Of a stretch of DNA of 42,357 nt, positions 31,179-39,337 are shown one piece after another. The notes below the pieces were generated by a model. The model ran no database searches, was not told the DNA's origin, and saw nothing but the letters and a program-made list of their open reading frames with translations. Each line of letters opens with the position of its first letter. Within the stretch, counting starts at the first letter, position 1. A program made the position numbers and the translations under genes. Source of the stretch: Candidatus Binatia bacterium (GTDB lineage: Bacteria; Desulfobacterota; Binatia; Bin18); the NCBI GenBank assembly GCA_022824615.1, contig JAJDZM010000112.1, forward strand, positions 1-42,357, read 5' to 3'.

Positions 31179-32165
31179 ATGGCGGATACCAGCCTGAGTA
31201 CAGACAAGCTGCTCGATATGTATCGCACGATGCAAAGGATCCGGCAGTTTGAGTCCCGTGTGCGTGATATTTTTCAAGAGGGTCAAATACCTGGCTTTGT
31301 GCACGTCTCGATTGGCGAAGAAGCCTCGGCCACCGGAGTCGCCGCCGCCCTGACCGAGCAGGACTATATTACCAGTACCCACCGTGGCCACGGCCACCTC
31401 ATCGCCAAGGGCGGCGAGGTCAAACCCATGATGGCAGAGTTGTTTGGAAAAAAGACCGGCTACTGCAAGGGCAAGGGTGGCTCCATGCATATCGCCAATT
31501 TCGAGCTGGGTATCCTGGGTGCGAATGGCATTGTGGGTGCCGGTTTACCGATTGCGACCGGTGCGGGTCTGGCGGCAAAGGTGCGCGGCAGCGGTGAGGT
31601 CGCCGCCTGCTTCTTCGGTGATGGCGCCTCGAACGAGGGCACGTTTCACGAGTCGCTCAATATCGCCTCGTCCTGGAAGCTGCCCGTGATCTACGTGTGT
31701 GAAAACAATTTGTACGGAGAGTTCACCGCCGGTAAGGACGTCACCTCGGTCAAGGATATTGCCGACCGGGCGCGCGGCCACGATATGCCCGGTGTTGTGG
31801 TCAACGGCAATGACGTTGTCGAGGTCTACGAAGCCACCAGCGAGGCGGTCGAACGCGCGCGCAAGGGCGAAGGTCCGACCTTGATTGAATGTAAAACCTA
31901 TCGCTGGGAAGGCCACGTGGTGGGCGAGGAGGCCTTTCTCGGCAAGCGCAGCTATCGTCCGGCAGACGAAATAGAAGCCTGGAAGAAGCGCTGTCCGCTC
32001 ATTACCTTTGAACAACGTTTCGTGCCGGACACCTTCAGCCCGGAAGAAATCGGTGTCGTTCAGGCCGAGGTGAAGCAGGCCATTGATGACGCCGTTCAGT
32101 TTGCTCAAGACAGTCCGTATCCGCAGCCTGAGGAAGCCCTGGACGATATGTTCTCAAAAGAGTAA
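31179..32165 (+). CDS. pdhA: Pyruvate (or acetoin) dehydrogenase E1 component, alpha subunit
   Basis: The protein is 328 residues. Of two ATG codons (31173, 31179), the second has AAAGGAGG at 8 bases and is preferred. It is a thiamine-diphosphate enzyme with GFVHVSIGEEASATGVAAAL, the STHRGHGHLIAKGG active-site loop, GKGGSMHIA, and the ThDP motif GDGASNEGTFHESLNIASSW ending in CENN. It decarboxylates a 2-oxoacid and passes the acyl group to E2. Pyruvate and acetoin dehydrogenases cannot be told apart here. The gene's last three codons (AAA-GAG-TAA) belong to a palindromic element, so the original C-terminus has been replaced or trimmed. Confidence 0.93.
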   Translation: MADTSLSTDKLLDMYRTMQRIRQFESRVRDIFQEGQIPGFVHVSIGEEASATGVAAALTEQDYITSTHRGHGHLIAKGGEVKPMMAELFGKKTGYCKGKGGSMHIANFELGILGANGIVGAGLPIATGAGLAAKVRGSGEVAACFFGDGASNEGTFHESLNIASSWKLPVIYVCENNLYGEFTAGKDVTSVKDIADRARGHDMPGVVVNGNDVVEVYEATSEAVERARKGEGPTLIECKTYRWEGHVVGEEAFLGKRSYRPADEIEAWKKRCPLITFEQRFVPDTFSPEEIGVVQAEVKQAIDDAVQFAQDSPYPQPEEALDDMFSKE

Positions 32166-32211
32166 ACGTGTCCTCCAATATACAGGCGGATGCTGGACAC
32201 GTTTACTCTTT
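32157..32211 (+). repeat. Palindromic element, copy B (supplies the pdhA stop)
   Basis: Arms 32157-32173 and 32195-32211 are identical to copy A, with a 21-base loop TCCAATATACAGGCGGATGC plus T. AAAGAGTAA in the left arm is read as Lys-Glu-stop of pdhA. The element fills nearly all of the 64-base pdhA-pdhB gap, ending 18 bases before the pdhB ATG and just before its ribosome site. Confidence 0.92.
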
Positions 32212-32229
32212 GCAGCCTAGGGGGAAATC

Positions 32230-33198
32230 ATGCCTGAAATGAATTTTATTCAAGCGATTAATACGGCGCTCGCCGAGGAACTCCGACATGACCCGGCTAC
32301 CTTCATGATGGGCCTGGACATCTGGGTGGGTGCCTTTGGCGCGACCAGCGGTTTGACTGATGAGTTCGGTGCCGAGCGGATTCTGAACGCTCCCATTTCA
32401 GAAGCCGGTTATGCTGGTGCCGGGGTGGGTGCGGCCATGGCCGGGATGCGGCCGATTGTTGAAATCGAGTTTGCCAGCTTTTTCTACTGCTGCTGGGACC
32501 AGGTCTGTAATCAGGCAGCCAAGCTGCGCTATATGTCGGGCGGCCAGGCCGATATGCCCATTACCTTCCGGGCCGTGTGCGGTGCGGTTGGTTCGGCTGC
32601 CGCCCAGCATTCCGAGACGGTTTACTCCCAGTTTATGAGTGTGCCGGGGCTCAAAATTGTGGTTCCCTCGGGTGCCTACGATATGAAGGGCCTGCTCAAA
32701 AGCGCCATTCGGGACAATAATCCCGTCCTGGTCTTTGAGCACCTCAAGCTGGGTCGAAGCAAAGAAGAAGTCCCGGACGACGAGTATCTTGTGCCCATCG
32801 GGCAAGCCGCGGTGAAGCGTGAAGGCTCAGACGTTACCATTATTGCGATCGGCTATATGGTTTCCCAGGCGCTTAAGGCCGCAAAATCTTTAGCAGAAGA
32901 TGGGATTTCCGCCGAAGTCATAGACCCACGTAGCCTGATCCCGCTGGATGAAGAGACCATTCTCTCCTCTGTGGCCAAGACGCATAACGTCCTGGTGGTT
33001 GATGAGGGCCATCTGCGCTGTGGCGCGGCCGCCGAAATCTCTGCCGTTATTGCGGATAAGGGCTTTGACTCCCTGGACGCTCCGGTCAAACGCCTGGCTG
33101 CCCCGGATGTCCCGATCCCGTTCAGCCCCCCTATGGAAAAATTCGTTCTTCCCAACGACAAGAAAATTGCCGCGACTGTCAAGGAGATGCTGGGCTAG
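32230..33198 (+). CDS. pdhB: Pyruvate (or acetoin) dehydrogenase E1 component, beta subunit
   Basis: This 322-residue transketolase-type beta subunit starts MNFIQAINTALAEEL, with GLDIWVGAFGATSGL, the cofactor-contacting NAPISEAGYAGAGVGAAMAG, and EIEFASFFYCCWDQVCNQAA. The swivelling C-terminal domain includes VEVIDPRSLIPLDEETI-like text (AEVIDPRSLIPLDEETILSS). It forms the alpha2-beta2 E1 with the upstream gene. AGGGGG lies 6 bases before the ATG, directly after the palindromic element. The E2 gene follows after 37 bases. Confidence 0.94.
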   Translation: MPEMNFIQAINTALAEELRHDPATFMMGLDIWVGAFGATSGLTDEFGAERILNAPISEAGYAGAGVGAAMAGMRPIVEIEFASFFYCCWDQVCNQAAKLRYMSGGQADMPITFRAVCGAVGSAAAQHSETVYSQFMSVPGLKIVVPSGAYDMKGLLKSAIRDNNPVLVFEHLKLGRSKEEVPDDEYLVPIGQAAVKREGSDVTIIAIGYMVSQALKAAKSLAEDGISAEVIDPRSLIPLDEETILSSVAKTHNVLVVDEGHLRCGAAAEISAVIADKGFDSLDAPVKRLAAPDVPIPFSPPMEKFVLPNDKKIAATVKEMLG

Positions 33199-33235
33199 CG
33201 CTGCGTCAGCTCCCGCGGAAAGAAAGGATATCTCT

Positions 33236-34450
33236 GTGGCCGTAGAAGTCGTAATGCCAAAGTTCGGTCTGACCATGACCGAGGGCACGATCCAACAGTG
33301 GTTCAAATCCGAAGGCGACACGATCAAAGCCGGCGAGGCCCTGTTTGAGGTCGAAACCGAAAAAGTGCTGTATGAAGTCGAAGCGCCTGCGGCTGGGACG
33401 GTCGCCAAATTGCTGTACGCGCTCGAAGCCGTGGTCGGCGTCGGGCTGCCCGTCGCCATTATTGCGGAAGCCGGCGAGGAGGTGGCTGAGGTCGCCGCAC
33501 GCTACGCAGACGCGGCAGCCGCTCCGGTCGCCGCTCCGCCTGAGCCCGCTCCAGTGGTGGCTTCAACGGCCCCCCCGGCAGCGGAAGAGAAGCGTGGCCG
33601 CGTGCCCGTCACTCCTGCAGCCCGGAAGCTGGCAAAAGAACATAGTATTGATCTCTCCGGCGTGACCGGGACCGGTCCGCGCGGTCGGATCACCCGTGAG
33701 GATGTACAGAAAATCATTGATAGCGGAGGGCCGGCCGCTCCGCCACCGGCACCAACCGCAACGCCGATAGCTGCGGAAGACATTCCTTTACGCGGGATGC
33801 GGAAAGTGATTGCCGAGCGCATGCATCAAAGCCTCCAGGGCAGTGCCCAGCTCACGATCAGTACGGAGGTCGATGTCACGCAGCTGATTGACCGGCGTCA
33901 AGAAGTCCGTCAAGAATTCACCGTCACATATACCGATTTTATTGTGCAGGCCTGTGCCCATGCCCTGAGACAGCACCCGCGCATGAACGCCTCCCTTGAG
34001 GGGAATGTCATCCATGTGCACAACGACATCCACGTGGGTCTGGCGGTTGCTCTGGACGAGGGCCTCATTGTCCCGGTCGTCCGGGATGCGGACAAAAAAT
34101 CGCTTAAAGACATTGCCGCAGAGGCCAAGACCTTAGCCGAGAAAGCCCGAGCGAGTCAGCTCAAGCTGGAAGAAGTGTCGGGCGGGACGTTTACCGTGTC
34201 CAACCTGGGGATGTACGGTGTTGACGCCTTTACGCCCATCATCAATGCTCCGCAATCCGGCATTCTCGGCGTTGGCCGGATCGTTGAAAAACCGGTGAGC
34301 TATCGTGGCGAAGTCACCAAGCGTTCGATGATGGTCTTGAGCCTGACGTTTGATCACCGCGTGATAGATGGAGCCCCTGCCGGGGCATTTCTCCAGACCG
34401 TGGCCGACCTGCTGGCCCACGGGAACAGGATTTCGCTCGACGCCAGATAG
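33236..34450 (+). CDS. pdhC: Dihydrolipoamide acyltransferase (E2) of 2-oxoacid dehydrogenase
   Basis: The protein is 404 residues from GTG 33236; AGAAAGGA is 8 bases upstream and the frame before it overlaps pdhB. Domain order: one lipoyl domain with the lipoylated Lys in FEVETEKVLYEVEAP (about residue 42), an Ala/Pro-rich linker, a peripheral-subunit-binding domain (PVTPAARKLAKEHSIDLSGV, then TGTGPRGRITREDVQ), then the catalytic domain with DIHVGLAVALDEGLIVPVVR and active-site DHRVIDGAPAG. It accepts the acyl group from E1 and makes acyl-CoA. No E3 (lipoamide dehydrogenase) gene follows; the next gene is on the other strand. Confidence 0.93.
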   Translation: MAVEVVMPKFGLTMTEGTIQQWFKSEGDTIKAGEALFEVETEKVLYEVEAPAAGTVAKLLYALEAVVGVGLPVAIIAEAGEEVAEVAARYADAAAAPVAAPPEPAPVVASTAPPAAEEKRGRVPVTPAARKLAKEHSIDLSGVTGTGPRGRITREDVQKIIDSGGPAAPPPAPTATPIAAEDIPLRGMRKVIAERMHQSLQGSAQLTISTEVDVTQLIDRRQEVRQEFTVTYTDFIVQACAHALRQHPRMNASLEGNVIHVHNDIHVGLAVALDEGLIVPVVRDADKKSLKDIAAEAKTLAEKARASQLKLEEVSGGTFTVSNLGMYGVDAFTPIINAPQSGILGVGRIVEKPVSYRGEVTKRSMMVLSLTFDHRVIDGAPAGAFLQTVADLLAHGNRISLDAR

Positions 34451-34458
34451 CAGGTTGA

Positions 34459-34487
34459 GGAGAGGGGCGTGACGACCGCCCCCCTCC
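34459..34487. terminator. Bidirectional hairpin between E2 gene and acpS
   Basis: GGAGAGGGGCG (34459-34469) pairs with CGCCCCCCTCC (34477-34487) with one mismatch and a 7-base loop. It separates the convergent E2 and acpS genes. No strong T-run is seen on either side. Confidence 0.6.
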
Positions 34488-34492
34488 AATGC

Positions 34493-34879
34493 TTACAACT
34501 CAGCCATGACTTGGGCTTCCGCGAGTGCAGCCGTGTGGGTCAGCGCCAGGTGAAAGCGACGGATACCTTGCTCGGCGGCGTATGTTTTTGCCTTACCGTG
34601 TAGGACAATCTCGGGACGTGAACCCCGCTGCCGCACGACCTCAACATCACCCCAGCCTACGGTGCGGCCCCAGCCGCATCCCAGCGCCTTCATCGTAGCT
34701 TCTTTAGCTGCAAAGCGGGCGGCATAACTCTGATACTTGCCTTTACCCCGGCGCTCGCAGTACGCCTGCTCACCAGGAGTGAAGACGCGGTCGCGGAAGC
34801 GCCGGCCCGTTCGGGGACGTTCGAGTGCAGCCCGGATACGCTCGACCTCGGCCAAGTCATTGCCTATGCCAAAAATCAT
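34493..34879 (-). CDS. acpS: Holo-[acyl-carrier-protein] synthase
   Basis: This 128-residue AcpS transfers phosphopantetheine from CoA to apo-ACP. The opening IFGIGNDLAEVERIRAALER holds the magnesium-binding Asp8. RVFTPGEQAYCERRGKGKYQ, then SYAARFAAKEATMKALGCGW, contains the second ligand Glu in the KEA motif. HGKAKTYAAEQGIRRFHLAL and THTAALAEAQVMAE complete the fold. The end is convergent with the E2 gene. The start is 65 bases downstream of the radical SAM stop, and palindromic element copy C lies in that gap. Confidence 0.95.
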   Translation of the reverse strand: MIFGIGNDLAEVERIRAALERPRTGRRFRDRVFTPGEQAYCERRGKGKYQSYAARFAAKEATMKALGCGWGRTVGWGDVEVVRQRGSRPEIVLHGKAKTYAAEQGIRRFHLALTHTAALAEAQVMAEL

Positions 34880-34899
34880 CGTCCGCGCCCTCTGGCTAA

Positions 34900-34952
34900 A
34901 AAGAGTAAACGTGTCAACAGCTTATATCTATTGGAGGACACGTTTACTCTTT
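34900..34952 (-). repeat. Palindromic element, copy C (reverse orientation; supplies a stop)
   Basis: On the minus strand it reads AAAGAGTAAACGTGTCCTCC, then AATAGATATAAGCTG and TTGACACGTTTACTCTTT. The arms are as in copies A and B except for one terminal mismatch, and the loop is 19 bases with a different right half. The AAAGAGTAA of the left arm is read as Lys-Glu-stop of the radical SAM gene. The element then continues into the spacer before acpS. Confidence 0.9.
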
Positions 34953-36770
34953 ACACGCGGCGCAGCTCCGGCACGAGGTCACATCACACGGTGGCGTTTG
35001 CCGTTCTAACAAGGCCTTACGCCATTCGACCCACAGATAGTGTTTGTCCACCCCATGATCGATAAAGTCCCAGGGCAGCCGTTCCTCGGAGTCATACCGA
35101 CGATGGACAAAAAAGTCGGGATTGGGCCTGTCCTGAGTGGAGTCGAAGGGGGCGCCGGGCCGACGTTTTGCCTCACGCCGCCAGCGTTGGACCACGCTCC
35201 ACCAATCGCCCCCGTGCGCATGGATATCGATCAGGAGCTGGCTGACGCGCCGGTCTCCACGCGAAAGCACGGTCTGGTAGTAGGCTTCACGCGGCGACTC
35301 GATATCGACCGTCACGCGCGGCAGACGAGCAAGTTGTTTCTGCAATCGCGCCATCTTGCGCCGGAGAGCGGGGAGTTCCTCCATGGGCTCCCACTGAAGG
35401 GGAGTCCACGGCTTGGGCACAAAGGCGTTGATCGATAGGGTAATCCTGCCAATCTTGGCCCGTTTCCCGCAAAACCGGCTATGAATTTTCTGCGTCAGCG
35501 TTCCAATGGCATCAACGTCATCCTGGGTCTCGGTCGGCAGGCCCATCATGAAGTACAGCTTGAGGGCTTGGACCCCTCCACCGATCAACATCTCTGTTGC
35601 CCGAAGGATCTCCGACTCGGTTAAGTTCTTATTAATCACCCGGCGCATCCGTTCCGAGCCCGCTTCTGGTGCGACGGTGACTGAGTGGGTATTATTGCGT
35701 CCAACTGCGCGCGCCAAATCCTGGGTAATCACATCGGCTTTTAAGGAGGACGGAGACGCGCGGCCACCGGCCTGACCAATAAACTCGCACAGGCCGGCAA
35801 TACCCGGCTGGCTGGCCATCTCCGCCCCAATCAGGCCAATGGTCTGCCGTTCCTGTAAGCCTTGTGTCACTTGTTGTGTTAAGGCTGCCGTACTGCGATA
35901 GCGGACGGGTCGATACATAAAGCCGGCGGCACAGAACCGACAGCCCCACTCACAGCCGCGACTCGCCTCAACGAGAAACATATCGCCAAAAACGGTTTCC
36001 TGGGTCAGGAGCTGCGACGTTGTCGGATAGGCGTCCAAATCCATGACTAAGCGCCGCTGTACCCTCGGCCCAGGGTTGCACGCCGACACGGCATGGTCTG
36101 TATGGGAAGTCTGGGCAGGCGGGGCAACATGGGTCACCTGGGCCAGATGCCCAGTCGCATCATACGCTGGATGAAACAAGGCCGGCACATAGGCGCCGGC
36201 TATGGTACTGAGCGTATGCAAGCGCAGTGCCGGGTCGTTCATCTCCCGCTCCAGAGACGCATAGCGCTCCAGAAACTCCGGGATCATTTCCTCACCTTCA
36301 CCGACCAGGAACAGATCAATAAAATCGGCAATAGGTTCGGGGTTGAGAAAGGTTGCCGGCCCACCGGCAATGACCAAGGGGTGGTGCGGAGTTCGTTCCG
36401 CGGCCCGGAGCGGAATATGCGCGGCCGCCAGAATATCAAGGATATGCAGGTAGTCCGTTTCAAACGAAATCGAGAAAGCCAGGATTTCAAAATCGGCCAG
36501 GGGCCGTTGCGTTTCGAGCGAAGCCAGTGGCGCGCCAGTCCGCCTCAGCGCGGCCGCCTCGTCCGGGGCGGGAAGAAACGCCCGCTCACAGCGGCAGCTC
36601 TCATGTTGGGTAAAAATTTTATAGGCGGCCTGGAAACCCAGGTTCGACATTCCGACCGCATACTCGTTCGGATAAATGAGGCAGAGCGGAATATCCCCAT
36701 CAATAGCGGCTGAAAAAATGGGCTTTTCAGCCGCCAGACGGTTACGCGCCCGTTCGGTGGTCAGCCACAT
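34944..36770 (-). CDS. Radical SAM protein with N-terminal B12-like domain (TIGR03960-like)
   Basis: This 608-residue protein has an N-terminal domain with NEYAVGMSNLGFQAAYKIFT and VIAGGPATFLNPEPIADFID, of B12-binding-like Rossmann type. The radical SAM core has ASRGCEWGCRFCAAGFMYRP (C273, C277, C280). VAPEAGSERMRRVINKNLTE and FMMGLPTETQDDVDAIGTLT are typical of the YgiQ/TIGR03960 branch, which is often fused to a second domain missing here. Residues around 541-548 (GAPFDSTQDRPNP) are encoded by a dispersed repeat, and the C-terminus is Cys-rich (CDVTSCRSCAACKE) with its last two codons from a palindromic element. The substrate is unknown. Confidence 0.87.
   Translation of the reverse strand: MWLTTERARNRLAAEKPIFSAAIDGDIPLCLIYPNEYAVGMSNLGFQAAYKIFTQHESCRCERAFLPAPDEAAALRRTGAPLASLETQRPLADFEILAFSISFETDYLHILDILAAAHIPLRAAERTPHHPLVIAGGPATFLNPEPIADFIDLFLVGEGEEMIPEFLERYASLEREMNDPALRLHTLSTIAGAYVPALFHPAYDATGHLAQVTHVAPPAQTSHTDHAVSACNPGPRVQRRLVMDLDAYPTTSQLLTQETVFGDMFLVEASRGCEWGCRFCAAGFMYRPVRYRSTAALTQQVTQGLQERQTIGLIGAEMASQPGIAGLCEFIGQAGGRASPSSLKADVITQDLARAVGRNNTHSVTVAPEAGSERMRRVINKNLTESEILRATEMLIGGGVQALKLYFMMGLPTETQDDVDAIGTLTQKIHSRFCGKRAKIGRITLSINAFVPKPWTPLQWEPMEELPALRRKMARLQKQLARLPRVTVDIESPREAYYQTVLSRGDRRVSQLLIDIHAHGGDWWSVVQRWRREAKRRPGAPFDSTQDRPNPDFFVHRRYDSEERLPWDFIDHGVDKHYLWVEWRKALLERQTPPCDVTSCRSCAACKE
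35127..35150 (-). repeat. Dispersed repeat copy inside the radical SAM gene
   Basis: On the minus strand the sequence TCGACTCCACTCAGGACAGG differs by one base from the copy at 636-659 (23 of 24 over the longer match). It is translated as FDSTQDRP within an otherwise well-formed protein. Confidence 0.75.
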
Positions 36771-36864
36771 ACAAGCAGCGTTCTCCTCTCACACGCGCAG
36801 GAGTCTGGGCTTCGGGGTGTGGGCTGGAAGCCCGCAATACATAGGGCTGAATGAGTCGCTCCTC

Positions 36865-38052
36865 TTAATTCGCCTGCTTTCTAAGAAACACGGGCATGCT
36901 TTCGTCGAGTTCACCACCTTGCTCCGGGTCCGGATTTTTTGTCGAAGAGACGATCGAACCTTGCCCGAGCGTGCGTCTCCGGGCATAGGCTGGCTGTTCC
37001 AGGACTGCTGGATCAAATGTCCTGAGTGAGCCCTTTGTTCTCTGTTTCCCACCGTCCACCACACTGATTGTTGGCGTTTTTGGCTGCTCTAATTCCGGTT
37101 CGTTAAATCCAGTGGCAATGATCGTAATGAAAACCTCGTCATCCAAGGTCTCGTCAATGACCGCACCAAAGATAATGTTGGCATCTTCATCCGCCTCTTC
37201 GTGTATAAGCTCTGCCGCCTCATTCACTTCGTGTAGGGTGAGACTTCGTCCTCCGGTCACATTGAGCAGCACGCCGCGTGCCCCACTGATGGAGATATCT
37301 TCAAGCAGCGGACTGGCAATGGCCCGCCGCGCGGCCTCTTCTGCCCGACCTTCTCCACTCGCTGTAGCAGCCCCCATAATCGCCATCCCCATCTCGGCCA
37401 TGATGGTCCGCACATCAGCAAAGTCGAGGTTAATCAGACCGCTCACCATAATCAGGTCGGAGATGCCTCGAACGGCCTGGAGCAAGACTTCATCCGCTGT
37501 ATGAAAGGCTTCGATGAGTGGCTGGCTGCGGCTGGCCACCGCCAATAAACGTTGGTTCGGAATACAAATGAGCGTATCGACATTTTCTTTCAACTCGCGG
37601 ATACCCGTATCGGCCTGCCGCATGCGACGTCTTCCCTCGAAGAGAAACGGCTTGGTGACAACTCCAACGGTCAATGCCCCACTTTCCTTTGCCAGCCGGG
37701 CGGCAATGGGCGCCCCACCGGTACCGGTTCCGCCGCCCATCCCCGCCGTCACGAAAACCATATCGGCACCGACCAGATGCTGCCGCAGCTCATCCTCGCT
37801 TTCCAGTGTGGCATTACGACCGATCTCGGGATTGGCCCCCGCACCCAGCCCTTTGGTCAACTCGGAGCCAAGTTGAATCTTGGTCGGCGCCAAATTGACC
37901 CGCAAGGCTTGCGCGTCAGTATTCGCCACAATAAAGTCCACGCCGGACAGCCCACCACTGATCATGGTATTGATGGCATTCCCTCCAGCCCCTCCAATCC
38001 CAAGGATACGGAGCTGAGCCCCACTACCCTCATTCTCCACAAACTCAATCAT
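36865..38052 (-). CDS. ftsZ: Cell division protein FtsZ
   Basis: This 395-residue tubulin homologue polymerises with GTP into the division ring. GIGGAGGNAINTMI is the N-terminal GTP loop, and VTAGMGGGTGTGGAPIAARL is the tubulin signature. NLDFADVRTIMAEMGMAIMG supplies the T7 catalytic loop. The tail ends in LDESMPVFLRKQAN, the conserved peptide that binds FtsA. AAGGAGGTG lies 5 bases before the ATG. It is the last dcw gene here, 52 bases after ftsA; FtsZ commonly has the strongest ribosome site of the cluster, as seen. Confidence 0.97.
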   Translation of the reverse strand: MIEFVENEGSGAQLRILGIGGAGGNAINTMISGGLSGVDFIVANTDAQALRVNLAPTKIQLGSELTKGLGAGANPEIGRNATLESEDELRQHLVGADMVFVTAGMGGGTGTGGAPIAARLAKESGALTVGVVTKPFLFEGRRRMRQADTGIRELKENVDTLICIPNQRLLAVASRSQPLIEAFHTADEVLLQAVRGISDLIMVSGLINLDFADVRTIMAEMGMAIMGAATASGEGRAEEAARRAIASPLLEDISISGARGVLLNVTGGRSLTLHEVNEAAELIHEEADEDANIIFGAVIDETLDDEVFITIIATGFNEPELEQPKTPTISVVDGGKQRTKGSLRTFDPAVLEQPAYARRRTLGQGSIVSSTKNPDPEQGGELDESMPVFLRKQAN

Positions 38053-38104
38053 CTCCCACCTCCTTCATCTTCAGTTAGCATGCCTCCACAAGAGAGGCTA
38101 CGGT

Positions 38105-39328
38105 CTAAAAAAATTCCCGAAACCATTCGACGACTCGTTCTCGCATATGCTGCCAGTTCTGTCCGTTCCGGACCTGGGCTGGAGGGCGGAGCGTATCCTG
38201 CGCATGACACAGGATCAGACCGAGGTTGGCCGCATACATAGGACTCTTCGGATCAACCATATCGCTCGCACACCGCGGCGCACCACGCCGCGCCGCCATA
38301 TGGAAGACACGTTGGGCGAGGTCCGGTACGCCCTCAAGAAGCGCGCCCCCACCGGTGAGGACCACGCCCGCGCCGAGCCGGTCTGAGAGGCTCCCAAAAT
38401 CGAACTGCTCTCGGACGAGCTCAAAAATCTCTTCCATCCGCGGCTCGATAATCTCGCTCATTTTTCGCCGTGGGAGCGGAGCGGCCTCACGCTCGCCGAT
38501 ACGCGGCATCTCAATCGCCTCCCCCGGTGCAATCAGGCTGATCAAAGCGCAGCCGTGCTGCTGTTTCAGCCTTTCGGCCTCTGCCACTGGAATACAGAGA
38601 CCCACGGCCAGATCGTTCGTCACGTTTTCCCCACCCACCGGTAGAACCGCGGTATAACAGACAACGCCTTGACAAAAAGCGGCCACACCGGTCGTGCCCG
38701 CCCCAATGTCGATCACCACAACGCCCAGCTCTTTTTCCTCTGGGGTCAAGACGGCCTCGGCTGCCGCCAGCGCGCCATAGTACACGCTGTTGAGGTAGAG
38801 CCCCGCCCGCTCACAGCATTTCTGGAGGGCATACAGGGCGGTTGAGGAAACGCTGATCACATGGACATCAGTCTCAAGCCGCACGCCACTCGCCCCAACG
38901 GGGTCGCGGCCACGTTCTTGTCCATCCACCAGAAACCCCTGGGGAAAGACGTGCAAAATTTCACACTCCGGGGGTAGGGCGATCGTCCGGGCGACTGCAA
39001 CCACTTCCTGCACATCGTCCACAGACACTTCGCCGCCTTTGACCCGGACAACGCCCTGACTCGAAATTCCTTCCATATGTCCACCGGTCAGGCTGACAAA
39101 CACATTATGAATTTCGCAGCTTGCATTGGCCTCGGCTTCGGCCACTGCCTGTTGTAGCCCCTGGGCCGCGTTCTCAACATTGGTGACAAGGCCCTTGCGT
39201 ACGCCTTGAGATGGCGCGGTCCCTATCCCCAAAACGGCCAGCCCATCGTGCGTTTTTTCCGCAACGACAACCGATGTCTGATACGTCCCGATATCAACAC
39301 TCACCAATAGGGAATCCTTGTTCTCCAT
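38105..39328 (-). CDS. ftsA: Cell division protein FtsA
   Basis: This 407-residue actin-like protein has SVDIGTYQTSVVVAEKTHDG as phosphate-1, VVVIDIGAGTTGVAAFCQGV as phosphate-2 and VVLTGGGALLEGVPDLAQRV as the adenosine motif. The SHS2 (1C) domain lies between. The C-terminal MRERVVEWFREFF is the amphipathic membrane-targeting helix. FtsA tethers FtsZ to the membrane. Its GGGAGG ribosome site overlaps the ftsQ stop, and the two are 9 bases apart, so translation is coupled. The length is normal for the family. Confidence 0.96.
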   Translation of the reverse strand: MENKDSLLVSVDIGTYQTSVVVAEKTHDGLAVLGIGTAPSQGVRKGLVTNVENAAQGLQQAVAEAEANASCEIHNVFVSLTGGHMEGISSQGVVRVKGGEVSVDDVQEVVAVARTIALPPECEILHVFPQGFLVDGQERGRDPVGASGVRLETDVHVISVSSTALYALQKCCERAGLYLNSVYYGALAAAEAVLTPEEKELGVVVIDIGAGTTGVAAFCQGVVCYTAVLPVGGENVTNDLAVGLCIPVAEAERLKQQHGCALISLIAPGEAIEMPRIGEREAAPLPRRKMSEIIEPRMEEIFELVREQFDFGSLSDRLGAGVVLTGGGALLEGVPDLAQRVFHMAARRGAPRCASDMVDPKSPMYAANLGLILCHAQDTLRPPAQVRNGQNWQHMRERVVEWFREFF

Positions 39329-39337
39329 ACCGCCTCC

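Noticed and set aside
36807..36833. GGGCTTC/GAAGCCC hairpin between ftsZ and the radical SAM gene
   Set aside because: Only a 7-base stem with a 13-base loop and no T-run; not convincing as a terminator.
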